Shown: positions 1 to 5,210, numbered from the stretch's first letter. The stretch: 5,745 nucleotides of DNA from Actinomycetes bacterium (GCA_023390155.1 JAEWDJ010000366.1:1-5745); one strand, 5' to 3'. The notes: a model not told the origin generated them from the letters alone. Numbers and translations are program-made.

Positions 1-438
1 GCGCAGGCCGGCGTTCAGCGCCTTGACCAGCGGGAGGTTCTGCACGGGAGGCTCGGGCGCGGCGGGCGCCACCGGCTCGGCGGGCGCGTCATCCGTCACG
101 GCGTCGGCAGCGGCCTCGACGGCCTCGGGACCGACCTGGGCGGCGGCCTCCGCACCGGCGGAGGCCGGGTCGCTCACGGACTCGTCGCCCACGGCGACCT
201 CAGCCACCGCAGCGGCCTCGGCCGACGCGTCGTCGATGGAGAACTCGCGCGTCCACTCCTGCTCGGCGACGTGCTCCGCGAGCACCGTCGCCCCCGGGTC
301 GCTCTCGATGATCTCGACCACGTCGATCGCCTCCGTGTCGGGCTGCGGCTCGCCGGCCGCCCGGTGCGCGTCGTGGCCCTCGTGGCCCTCGATCAGCTCG
401 GCCTCCACGTATTCGGCCTCGCTCCTCACCTCGTTCAC
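1..438 (-). CDS. pdhB: 2-oxo acid dehydrogenase E1 beta subunit, N-terminal part with long acidic extension (partial, runs off the window)
   Basis: The frame opens with GTG at 438 and stays open for 146 codons to the window edge. Residues 135-146 (LPLVKALNAGLR) match the usual first residues of actinobacterial E1 beta subunits, which pair with E1 alpha for ThDP-dependent decarboxylation of pyruvate or branched-chain 2-oxo acids in the cytoplasm. The conserved domain therefore starts near residue 134, whereas E1 beta proteins normally start within a few residues of this motif. Residues 1-131 hold about 34 Asp/Glu, 3 Arg and no Lys, about a quarter Ala, and end in a Pro/Ala/Glu stretch (about 117-131) like the linkers of E2 proteins. 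The start is well supported: GGAGG lies 6 nt upstream and GTG overlaps the E1 alpha stop (GTGA). A later GTG (codon 132) has no ribosome binding site. The E1 beta identity rests on a short motif plus context. The role of the extension is unknown. Confidence 0.8.
   Translation of the reverse strand, partial: MNEVRSEAEYVEAELIEGHEGHDAHRAAGEPQPDTEAIDVVEIIESDPGATVLAEHVAEQEWTREFSIDDASAEAAAVAEVAVGDESVSDPASAGAEAAAQVGPEAVEAAADAVTDDAPAEPVAPAAPEPPVQNLPLVKALNAGLR
372..389 (-). repeat. Perfect tandem duplication of a 9-bp unit inside the E1 beta extension
   Basis: CGTGGCCCT occurs twice in direct tandem (372-380 and 381-389). On the coding strand it is read in frame as Glu-Gly-His twice, giving the short His-rich patch GHEGHDAH at residues 18-25. 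An in-frame duplication in a low-complexity tail suggests relaxed constraint on the length of this segment. Confidence 0.75.
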
Positions 439-1574
439 GCGTCACCTCCGAAGGACGCCTCGTACTCTTCGAGCCAGCGCCGCTGCTCCTCCATGACGGG
501 GTGCGGTTCGCTGTACACGTTGTCGAAGAGCGACTGGATGGGCGGCGGCCCGAGCTGCAGGGTGCGCCGGCGGACGTCGGCGGCCAGGTCGGCCGCCTCC
601 TCGTCCGCGCCGTCGAAGAACGCCTGCCCGAGGCCCTGCTGCTCCAGGAACACCCGGAAGCGCAGGATGGGGTCGCGCTCCGCCCAGTAGGCGGTCTCCT
701 CGTCGGTGCGGTACTTCGTCGGGTCGTCGCTCGAGGTGTGCGCACCGATCCGGTACGTCAGCGCCTCGATCAGGCTCGGGCCCTCGCCGCTGCGGGCGTC
801 GTCGAGGTGCTTCGCGGTCACCGCGTAGGAGGCGAGCACGTCGTTGCCGTCGACCTGCACGCCCGGGATGCCGAAGCCGCTCGAGCGGAGGTAGAGCGGG
901 GTGCGCGACTGCGTCGACACCGGCACCGAGATGGCCCACTGGTTGTTCTGCAGGAAGAAGACCTGCGGGGTCTGGTAGCTCGCGGCGAAGACGAACGCCT
1001 CGCTCACGTCGCCCTGGCTGGTGGCGCCGTCGCCGAAGTAGGTGATGACGGCGGCGTCCTTCTCCGGGTCGCCCGTGCCGACCGCGCCGTCGAACTTCAC
1101 GCCCATCGCGTAACCCGTCGCGTGCAGCGTCTGGGAGCCGATCACGAGCGTGTAGAGGTGGAAGTTGTTCACCGCCGGGTCCGTCGGGTCCCAGCCGCCG
1201 TGCGTCACTCCGCGCAGCAGGGCGAGGATGCCGACGGGGTCGATGCCCCGCACCATCCCGACGATGTGCTCGCGGTACGACGGGAACAGGTGGTCCTGGG
1301 GCTTGGCGGCGCGGGCCGAGCCGACCTGCGCGCCCTCCTGGCCGACGCTCGGCACCCACAGGCCGAGCTGGCCCTGGCGCTGCAGGTTGGCCGCCTCCAC
1401 GTCGAAGGCGCGCACGCGCACCATGTCGCGGTAGAAGCGGCGGTAGTCGTCTTCGTCGAGGGCCTCCAGGTAGGGGAGGTACTCGCCGGCCGCGTCGCTC
1501 GGCTGGAACCGGCCGTCAGCGGTCAGCAGCTGGACGGTGTTCGCCGGGCGCGGGGTATCGTTCGTCGCAACCAC
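435..1574 (-). CDS. pdhA: 2-oxo acid dehydrogenase E1 component, alpha subunit (pyruvate or branched-chain type)
   Basis: E1 alpha binds thiamine diphosphate and, with E1 beta, decarboxylates a 2-oxo acid and transfers the acyl group to the lipoyl arm of E2. The 379-residue protein spans the family's usual length. Visible hallmarks are the conserved SYREH around residues 99-103, the ThDP/Mg motif from GDG (181-183) to NN (210-211), and the phosphorylation-loop region RIGAHTSSDDPTKYR (275-289) with the expected His at 279. Substrate cannot be fixed from the sequence: the loop resembles both PdhA (DDPTKYR) and BCKDH alpha (RIGxHxxSDD). Many actinobacteria use a homodimeric AceE for pyruvate, which makes a branched-chain role (bkdA) a real alternative. 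It starts 4 nt after the aminotransferase stop. No convincing Shine-Dalgarno site precedes the GTG, but a TAGGTT box lies 6 nt upstream. Its TGA overlaps the E1 beta GTG. Confidence 0.93.
   Translation of the reverse strand: MVATNDTPRPANTVQLLTADGRFQPSDAAGEYLPYLEALDEDDYRRFYRDMVRVRAFDVEAANLQRQGQLGLWVPSVGQEGAQVGSARAAKPQDHLFPSYREHIVGMVRGIDPVGILALLRGVTHGGWDPTDPAVNNFHLYTLVIGSQTLHATGYAMGVKFDGAVGTGDPEKDAAVITYFGDGATSQGDVSEAFVFAASYQTPQVFFLQNNQWAISVPVSTQSRTPLYLRSSGFGIPGVQVDGNDVLASYAVTAKHLDDARSGEGPSLIEALTYRIGAHTSSDDPTKYRTDEETAYWAERDPILRFRVFLEQQGLGQAFFDGADEEAADLAADVRRRTLQLGPPPIQSLFDNVYSEPHPVMEEQRRWLEEYEASFGGDA
439..449 (-). promoter_or_regulatory. Strong Shine-Dalgarno site of E1 beta
   Basis: GGAGG at 449-445, inside a longer GGAGGTGA match, sits 6 nt before the GTG at 438. 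It lies in the last codons of E1 alpha. It decides the start of E1 beta, since it places translation at the beginning of the acidic extension rather than at the conserved domain. Together with the GTGA overlap it suggests coupled translation of the two E1 subunits. Confidence 0.8.
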
Positions 1575-1586
1575 CGTTCTAACCTA
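1575..1586 (-). promoter_or_regulatory. Candidate leaderless -10 promoter of E1 alpha
   Basis: On the minus strand TAGGTT (1586-1581) is followed by AGAACG and then the GTG at 1574, exactly 6 nt away. TANNNT at this distance is the known arrangement of leaderless genes in actinobacteria, where transcription begins at the first base of the start codon. The box overlaps the end of the aminotransferase gene, and no clear -35 is visible. It would allow the E1 genes to be transcribed without the upstream genes. Confidence 0.5.
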
Positions 1587-2688
1587 ACCGCTTGCCGGGG
1601 TGGTCATTTGGTAGGTTCCGCACAATATCGGCGGCCACCTCAAGGAGTTTGTCCACAGATTCATGCTCTCCGACGCTGATTCTGATGCCGTCGCCGGCGA
1701 AGCCGCGAACGGTGAGGCCAGCGTCGAAGAACGCGTCGCTCGCGGCCTCCGTCTCGGCCCCGGTGGCGAGCCACACGAAGTTGCCCTGCGCCTCCGGCAC
1801 GGCCCAGCCCTGCTCGAGGAGCGCCTGGCGCAGCTGGTCGCGCCGCATCGCGACGCGGGCGACGCGCTCCATCAGCTCGTCCTCCGCCTCGATCGAGGCG
1901 ATCGCGGCGACGCGGGCGGCGTCCGTCACAGAGAGCGGGATCGCCGCCGACCGGGCGGCGTTCAGCACCGGCGCCGGGCCGACCGCGTACCCGATGCGCA
2001 GCGCCGCGAGCCCGTACGCCTTCGAGAAGGTGCGCAGCACCACGAGGTTCGGGTAGCGGGAGAGCAGGGGGATGCCGTCGACGGCGGCGTCGTCCGTCAC
2101 GAACTCGAAGTACGCCTCGTCGAGCAGCACCAGGAGGTCGGACGGGACGGCGGCCATGAAGGCGGCGAACTCGTCCGCGGTCACGATGGTGCCGGTCGGG
2201 TTGTTCGGCGTGCACACGATCACGACGCGCGTGCGGTCGGTGATCGCCGCGGCGAGCGCCGGAAGGTCGTGCCCGCCGTCGGGCCGGTTCGGCACCTGCA
2301 CGCTGGTCGCCCCCGCGACCGTCACGAGCCCCGGGTACGCCTCGAACGACCGCCACGAGTACACGACCTCGTCGCCCGCGCCGGCCGCGGCCGAGATCAG
2401 CTGCGCCAGCAGTGCGACGGATCCGCTGCCCAGGTGCACCTGGTCGACGTCCACGCCGTGGCGCTCCGCCAGCCGCTGCCGCAGGTCGGCGCCGCCGGCG
2501 TTCGGGTAGCGGTTCAGCTCGCCGAGCGTCGCCGTCACCGCCTCGAGGACGGAGGGGAGCGGGGGATAGGGGTTCTCGTTGCTGGACAGCTTGAAGCCGT
2601 CCGCCGGCGCGGGCCGACCCTGCCGATAGGCGGGGACCGCCACGATCTCGGGCCGGAGCTTCACGCCGAGCACGTCTTCGGAAGTCAC
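1579..2688 (-). CDS. pat: HisC-family PLP aminotransferase, probable aromatic amino acid aminotransferase (Pat)
   Basis: A complete 369-residue fold-type I aminotransferase that moves an amino group between an amino acid and 2-oxoglutarate in the cytoplasm. Visible motifs are SSNENPYPP (35-43), LGSGSVALL (86-94), VYSWRSFEAYP (109-119), PNNPTG (161-166), DEAYFEF (190-196), the PLP-binding Lys 223 in TFSKAYG, RIGY (231-234) and the substrate-carboxylate Arg 336 in GIRIS. True HisC enzymes usually read NGSDE where this one has SGSVA, and WRSFEAYP is typical of the actinobacterial Pat group. I therefore prefer aromatic aminotransferase over histidinol-phosphate aminotransferase, although automatic annotation may say hisC. 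No other histidine gene is nearby. The GTG start overlaps the stop of the upstream membrane protein (GTGA) and lacks a Shine-Dalgarno site, but TAAGTT lies 6 nt before it. E1 alpha follows after 4 nt, suggesting shared 2-oxo acid metabolism. Alternative in-frame GTG codons 6 and 9 have no better signals. Confidence 0.87.
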   Translation of the reverse strand: MTSEDVLGVKLRPEIVAVPAYRQGRPAPADGFKLSSNENPYPPLPSVLEAVTATLGELNRYPNAGGADLRQRLAERHGVDVDQVHLGSGSVALLAQLISAAAGAGDEVVYSWRSFEAYPGLVTVAGATSVQVPNRPDGGHDLPALAAAITDRTRVVIVCTPNNPTGTIVTADEFAAFMAAVPSDLLVLLDEAYFEFVTDDAAVDGIPLLSRYPNLVVLRTFSKAYGLAALRIGYAVGPAPVLNAARSAAIPLSVTDAARVAAIASIEAEDELMERVARVAMRRDQLRQALLEQGWAVPEAQGNFVWLATGAETEAASDAFFDAGLTVRGFAGDGIRISVGEHESVDKLLEVAADIVRNLPNDHPGKRLG

Positions 2689-3215
2689 CTGACCAACTTA
2701 GTCTCGCCCGCATTCCGGCGGGGGAATTCCTTTCGCCGCTGCCGGGTGAGACGGATGGAGGAGTTGAGGAAGGCGGCCGCGAGGAGGGTCGCCACGGCCA
2801 TCCCGAACAGGTCTGCGGCGGTGACGGGGGCGGCCTCCCGGGGCCGCACGACCACGTCGACGAGCTGCCACGGGAGGTAGAGGAAGGCGAGCCACCAGCC
2901 CGCCCGCGGGCGCGCGGTCAGCCGCCACCACGCCCGCGACGGCTCCACGGCCTCTTCCGCGCCGCGGAACGAACGAGCCATAGCGACGATGGCGACCGCG
3001 TTGACCGCGGAGACGACGACCACGACCGCCGCCGACGGCAGCGCCAGGCCGAGCACCACGGCCAGCCCGCGCATCGCGAGCCACTCGCCCACGATGAACC
3101 CGAGCTTCTGCCAGGGGTTCATCACGCGCAGCGGCATCCACCGCAGCGGCGGGTGGCTGCGGTGCTCGCGGAACGGCCTGTCGAGCTCGGGGCGGCCGGG
3201 GCGGAAGTCGCTCAT
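2685..3215 (-). CDS. Hypothetical membrane protein, 176 residues
   Basis: I do not recognise a family. The N-terminal 45 residues are polar, Arg/Pro-rich and presumably cytoplasmic. Residues about 46-82 form a long hydrophobic run (probably two helices, LAVVLGLALP and VVVVVSAVNAVAIVAMA). Residues about 106-123 (GWWLAFLYLPWQLVDVVV) and 135-155 (DLFGMAVATLLAAAFLNSSIRL) are further candidate membrane segments. The tail from 156 is strongly basic. No signal-peptide cleavage site or catalytic motif is visible. Codon use (G/C third positions) matches its neighbours, and the ATG at 3215 has a TAGCCT box 6 nt upstream, so expression as a real gene is credible. It heads the minus-strand run, and its TGA overlaps the aminotransferase GTG. 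The overlap suggests cotranscription but not a shared function. Confidence 0.75.
   Translation of the reverse strand: MSDFRPGRPELDRPFREHRSHPPLRWMPLRVMNPWQKLGFIVGEWLAMRGLAVVLGLALPSAAVVVVVSAVNAVAIVAMARSFRGAEEAVEPSRAWWRLTARPRAGWWLAFLYLPWQLVDVVVRPREAAPVTAADLFGMAVATLLAAAFLNSSIRLTRQRRKEFPRRNAGETKLVR
2689..2700 (-). promoter_or_regulatory. Candidate leaderless -10 promoter of the aminotransferase gene
   Basis: On the minus strand TAAGTT (2700-2695) is followed by GGTCAG and then the GTG at 2688, exactly 6 nt away, matching the TANNNT leaderless pattern. It sits inside the last codons of the upstream membrane-protein gene. No -35 is evident and no Shine-Dalgarno site precedes the start. Coupling through the GTGA overlap is an alternative explanation for how this gene is translated. 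Confidence 0.45.
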
Positions 3216-3227
3216 CCCCGAAGGCTA
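3216..3227 (-). promoter_or_regulatory. Candidate leaderless -10 promoter of the 176-residue membrane protein and its operon
   Basis: On the minus strand TAGCCT (3227-3222) is followed by TCGGGG and then ATG at 3215, again 6 nt apart. This is the leaderless TANNNT arrangement. It lies in the 60-bp divergent gap, so it is the natural main promoter for the membrane protein, aminotransferase, E1 alpha and E1 beta run. No TTGACA-like -35 is visible at the expected distance. Confidence 0.55.
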
Positions 3228-3260
3228 GCGCCGGCACCCCTGTATCCCGACCCCCTCCCC

Positions 3261-3275
3261 TGGGATGATGGGCGC
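3261..3275 (+). promoter_or_regulatory. Candidate leaderless promoter with extended -10 for the holin-family gene
   Basis: TGG (3261-3263) followed by GATGAT (3264-3269) resembles an extended -10. After GGGCGC the ATG stands at 3276, 6 nt from the box. No Shine-Dalgarno site is present, so a leaderless transcript starting at 3276 is the simplest reading. The first base of the box is G instead of T, which lowers confidence. The neighbouring purB promoter has a very similar TGGGANNAT core. Confidence 0.45.
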
Positions 3276-3659
3276 ATGCGATTCCTGCTCAAGGTGATCA
3301 TCAACGCCGTCGCGCTGTGGCTGACGACCCTCATCGTCAGCGGCGTGACCGTGCAGCCCTACGCCGACGACACGACCGCGACGGTGCTGACGTACCTCCT
3401 CATCGCGGCGATCTTCGGCGTCGTGAACGCCATCGTCGGCACGGCGATCCGCATCGTCGCGTTCCCGATCTACATCATCACGCTGGGGCTGATCTCCCTG
3501 GTCGTCAACGCGCTCCTGCTGCTGATCGTCTCGTGGATCAGCGACGCGATGGGCTTCGGGCTGCACGTCGACGGCTTCTGGTCGGGGGTGCTGGGTGCGC
3601 TGGTGCTCGGCATCATCGCCTGGCTGTTCGGGCTGATCGTGCGGCCGAGCAGGCGCTGA
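3276..3659 (+). CDS. Phage holin family 4_2 / YvlD-like small membrane protein
   Basis: A 127-residue protein with four hydrophobic segments, at about residues 4-23, 38-54, 59-86 (possibly a pair or a re-entrant segment) and 102-122, with a short basic tail. The pattern P..I.TLGLISLVVNALLL (64-83) and the FGVVNAIVG stretch (47-55) are typical of the Pfam phage_holin_4_2 / YvlD family. Despite the name, this family is widespread on ordinary bacterial chromosomes and in Firmicutes is linked to envelope stress. Its biochemical role is not established, and there are no phage genes nearby. I chose ATG 3276 over the in-frame ATG at 3153. The family starts like this (MRFLLKVIINAVALW), the earlier start would overlap the divergent gene and its promoter, and a -10-like box lies 6 nt before 3276. 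It is transcribed away from the pat/pdh run and towards purB. Confidence 0.85.
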   Translation: MRFLLKVIINAVALWLTTLIVSGVTVQPYADDTTATVLTYLLIAAIFGVVNAIVGTAIRIVAFPIYIITLGLISLVVNALLLLIVSWISDAMGFGLHVDGFWSGVLGALVLGIIAWLFGLIVRPSRR

Positions 3660-3679
3660 CCCGCCGGAGCCGCGGCGGG
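3660..3679 (+). terminator. Short GC-rich hairpin after the holin-family gene, weak terminator candidate
   Basis: CCCGCCG (3660-3666) and CGGCGGG (3673-3679) form a perfect 7-bp stem with a 6-nt loop, beginning directly after the TGA of the holin-family gene. No T-run follows. The right arm lies only 4 nt before the purB -10 box and the left arm covers where a -35 would be, so it could also affect purB transcription. The evidence for true termination is weak. Confidence 0.35.
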
Positions 3680-3680
3680 A

Positions 3681-3689
3681 TGGGAGAAT
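3681..3689 (+). promoter_or_regulatory. Candidate extended -10 promoter of purB
   Basis: TGG followed by GAGAAT (3684-3689) has the form of an extended -10 and closely resembles the box before the holin-family gene. The predicted transcript start near 3696 gives a leader of about 34 nt that includes the Shine-Dalgarno site at 3720-3725. The earlier ATG at 3688 falls inside this box, which argues against it as the purB start. No -35 is recognisable. Confidence 0.45.
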
Positions 3690-3719
3690 GAGCGGCGAAC
3701 CCCACACGCCCATCCTCGC

Positions 3720-3725
3720 GAGGAG
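3720..3725 (+). promoter_or_regulatory. Shine-Dalgarno site that fixes the purB start
   Basis: GAGGAG lies 4 nt before the ATG at 3730. The upstream in-frame ATG at 3688 has no such site, so 3730 is preferred. Confidence 0.7.
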
Positions 3726-3729
3726 TCCC

Positions 3730-5109
3730 ATGACCGCCCTGCCTCCCCAGCCCCTGAGCCCTCTGGACGGCCGCTACCGCTCCGCCGTCGTCGACCTCGG
3801 CGACTTCCTGTCGGAGGCGGGCCTCAACCGGGCGCGCGTGCAGGTCGAGGTCGAGTGGCTGATCTACCTGACCGGGCACCGGATGTTCGGGTCGTCCCCG
3901 CTGTCGGCCGAGCAGATCCGGTCGCTCCGCGCCCTCGCCGACGGGTTCGGGCAGCCGGAGATCGACCGCCTCGCCGAGCTGGAGGCGACCACCAAGCACG
4001 ACGTGAAGGCGGTGGAGTACCTGGTCCGCGAGCGCCTCCACGCGCTGGGCCTCGACCACATCGCCGAGCTGACCCACTTCGCGGCCACCAGCGAGGACAT
4101 CAACAACCTCTCGTACGCGCTCACGGTCAGCCAGGCGGTCGGCCGGGTCTGGCTGCCCAAGTTCCGCGCCGTGATCGCGGAGCTGCGGGCGCAGGCGCTG
4201 CAGTACCGCGACGACGCGATGCTCGCCCGCACCCACGGCCAGCCGGCGACGCCGACGACGATGGGCAAGGAGCTCGCCGTCTTCGTGCACCGCCTGGAGC
4301 GCATCCGCAAGCAGGTGGAGCAGACCGAGTACCTCGGCAAGTTCAGCGGCGCGACCGGCACGTTCGCCGCACACCTCGTCGCCGACCCCGGCGCCGACTG
4401 GCCGCGCATCTCGCGCGAGTTCGTCAGCAGCCTCGGCCTCGACTGGAACCCGCTGACCACCCAGATCGAGTCGCACGACTGGCAGGCCGAGCTGTACTCG
4501 CGCATCTCGCACGCCAACCGGGTGCTGCACAACCTCGCGACGGACATCTGGACGTACATCTCGCTCGGCTACTTCCGCCAGGTGCCGGAGCCGGGGGCGA
4601 CCGGCTCGTCGACGATGCCGCACAAGGTCAACCCGATCCGCTTCGAGAACGCGGAGGCCAACCTCGAGCTCTCGAGCGCGGTGCTCGATTCGCTGGCCGC
4701 GACCCTGGTCACCAGCCGCCTGCAGCGCGACCTGACGGACTCCACCACGCAGCGCAACATCGGTGTCGGCCTCGGCCACTCCGTGCTCGCGCTCGACAAC
4801 ATCCAGCGCGGCCTCGGCCAGATCTCGCTGGACCGCGACGCCCTCGCGGCCGACCTCGACGCCAACTGGGAGGTGCTGGCCGAGGCCATCCAGACCGTCA
4901 TCCGCGCCGAGGTCACGGCCGGTCGCTCCACCATCCAGGACCCGTACGCCCTGCTCAAGGACCTGACGCGCGGCAAGCGCGTCGACCACGCCGCGCTGAC
5001 GGAGTTCGTGAACGGCCTCGAGATCAGCCAGGCCGCGAAGAACCGACTGATCGAACTCACGCCGGCCGGGTACGTCGGCCTCGCCTCGGAGCTCGTCGCG
5101 CTGCTCTGA
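3730..5109 (+). CDS. purB: Adenylosuccinate lyase
   Basis: PurB catalyses two fumarate-releasing steps of purine synthesis: SAICAR to AICAR, and adenylosuccinate to AMP. It is a cytoplasmic homotetramer. The 459-residue product matches the E. coli-like subgroup over its whole length: SPLDGRYR (10-17), HDVKAVEYLV (90-99), TSEDINNLS (120-128), RTHGQPATPTT (167-177) with the catalytic His 169, the fumarase/aspartase-superfamily signature GSSTMPHKVNP (292-302) with its catalytic serine, RDLTDSTTQRNIGVG (333-347) and the C-terminal LTRGKRVD (412-419). In the TT-x-HDVKA motif position 89 is Lys where the E. coli enzyme, as I recall it, has Asn. The start was chosen for the Shine-Dalgarno site and for family length; the frame could extend 14 codons upstream. 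It is separated from the holin-family gene by a hairpin and its own promoter candidate, and a strong hairpin follows it. Confidence 0.97.
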   Translation: MTALPPQPLSPLDGRYRSAVVDLGDFLSEAGLNRARVQVEVEWLIYLTGHRMFGSSPLSAEQIRSLRALADGFGQPEIDRLAELEATTKHDVKAVEYLVRERLHALGLDHIAELTHFAATSEDINNLSYALTVSQAVGRVWLPKFRAVIAELRAQALQYRDDAMLARTHGQPATPTTMGKELAVFVHRLERIRKQVEQTEYLGKFSGATGTFAAHLVADPGADWPRISREFVSSLGLDWNPLTTQIESHDWQAELYSRISHANRVLHNLATDIWTYISLGYFRQVPEPGATGSSTMPHKVNPIRFENAEANLELSSAVLDSLAATLVTSRLQRDLTDSTTQRNIGVGLGHSVLALDNIQRGLGQISLDRDALAADLDANWEVLAEAIQTVIRAEVTAGRSTIQDPYALLKDLTRGKRVDHAALTEFVNGLEISQAAKNRLIELTPAGYVGLASELVALL

Positions 5110-5124
5110 GCAGCGACCACGCGA

Positions 5125-5153
5125 AAGGCCGCCGGCATCGCGCCGGCGGCCTT
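5125..5153. terminator. Hairpin terminator between convergent genes, probably bidirectional
   Basis: AAGGCCGCCGGC (5125-5136) pairs perfectly with GCCGGCGGCCTT (5142-5153) around a 5-nt loop, giving a 12-bp stem 15 nt after the purB stop. The T-rich tail is weak on the plus strand (TTCGTCGTT) and short on the minus strand (TTT). Its position between purB and the oppositely oriented gene ending at 5194 suits termination from both sides. Confidence 0.75.
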
Positions 5154-5184
5154 CGTCGTTCGGGGGAGCCTCCCGGCTCGGTGA

Positions 5185-5210
5185 CCGGAGGGCTCAGTGC
5201 CCGGAGGGCT
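5185..5210. repeat. 10-bp direct repeat flanking the stop codon of the 101-residue membrane protein
   Basis: CCGGAGGGCT occurs at 5185-5194 and again at 5201-5210. The first copy includes the outermost base of the minus-strand stop codon (5196-5194), and the second encodes part of the Lys-Pro-Ser-Gly end. It may be a small duplication or chance in GC-rich DNA. Confidence 0.5.

Noticed and set aside
1..438. A separate small acidic protein between E1 alpha and E1 beta
   Set aside because: The frame continues without a stop into the E1 beta motif at residues 135-146, so an extension or fusion is the simpler reading.
23..496. Plus-strand Ser/Ala/Thr-rich open frame at the left edge, resembling a secreted low-complexity protein
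   Set aside because: It is antisense to the acidic extension of E1 beta, whose minus-strand frame has a strong Shine-Dalgarno site and leads into the E1 beta motif.
501..1679. Long plus-strand open frame (392 codons) opposite E1 alpha
   Set aside because: Its product is Arg/Val/Gly/His-rich low-complexity sequence with no motif, while the opposite strand encodes a full E1 alpha with all ThDP motifs. Such antisense frames are expected in GC-rich DNA.
1663..2880. Plus-strand open frame (405 codons) opposite the aminotransferase
   Set aside because: Arg/Gly/His-rich shadow of the aminotransferase, without domain resemblance or ribosome binding site.
3153..3275. 41-codon upstream extension of the holin-family protein
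   Set aside because: It would overlap the divergent gene start and both promoter candidates, is not hydrophobic, and family members begin at the MRFLLK position.
3276..3659. Prophage remnant because of the phage holin family name
   Set aside because: No endolysin, integrase, capsid or attachment site is visible. This family is common on normal chromosomes and is named for weak similarity only.
3688..3729. Purine lyase start at ATG 3688
   Set aside because: That ATG lies within the likely -10 box and lacks a Shine-Dalgarno site, whereas the ATG at 3730 has GAGGAG in front and fits family length.
3613..4989. Minus-strand open frame (458 codons) opposite purB
   Set aside because: Composition typical of an antisense shadow (Arg, Val, Glu, Gly, Leu), and purB on the plus strand explains the whole region.
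5161..5193. Second small hairpin (GAGCC/GGCTC, 4-nt loop) after the main terminator
   Set aside because: A 5-bp stem is too short to separate from chance in GC-rich sequence.
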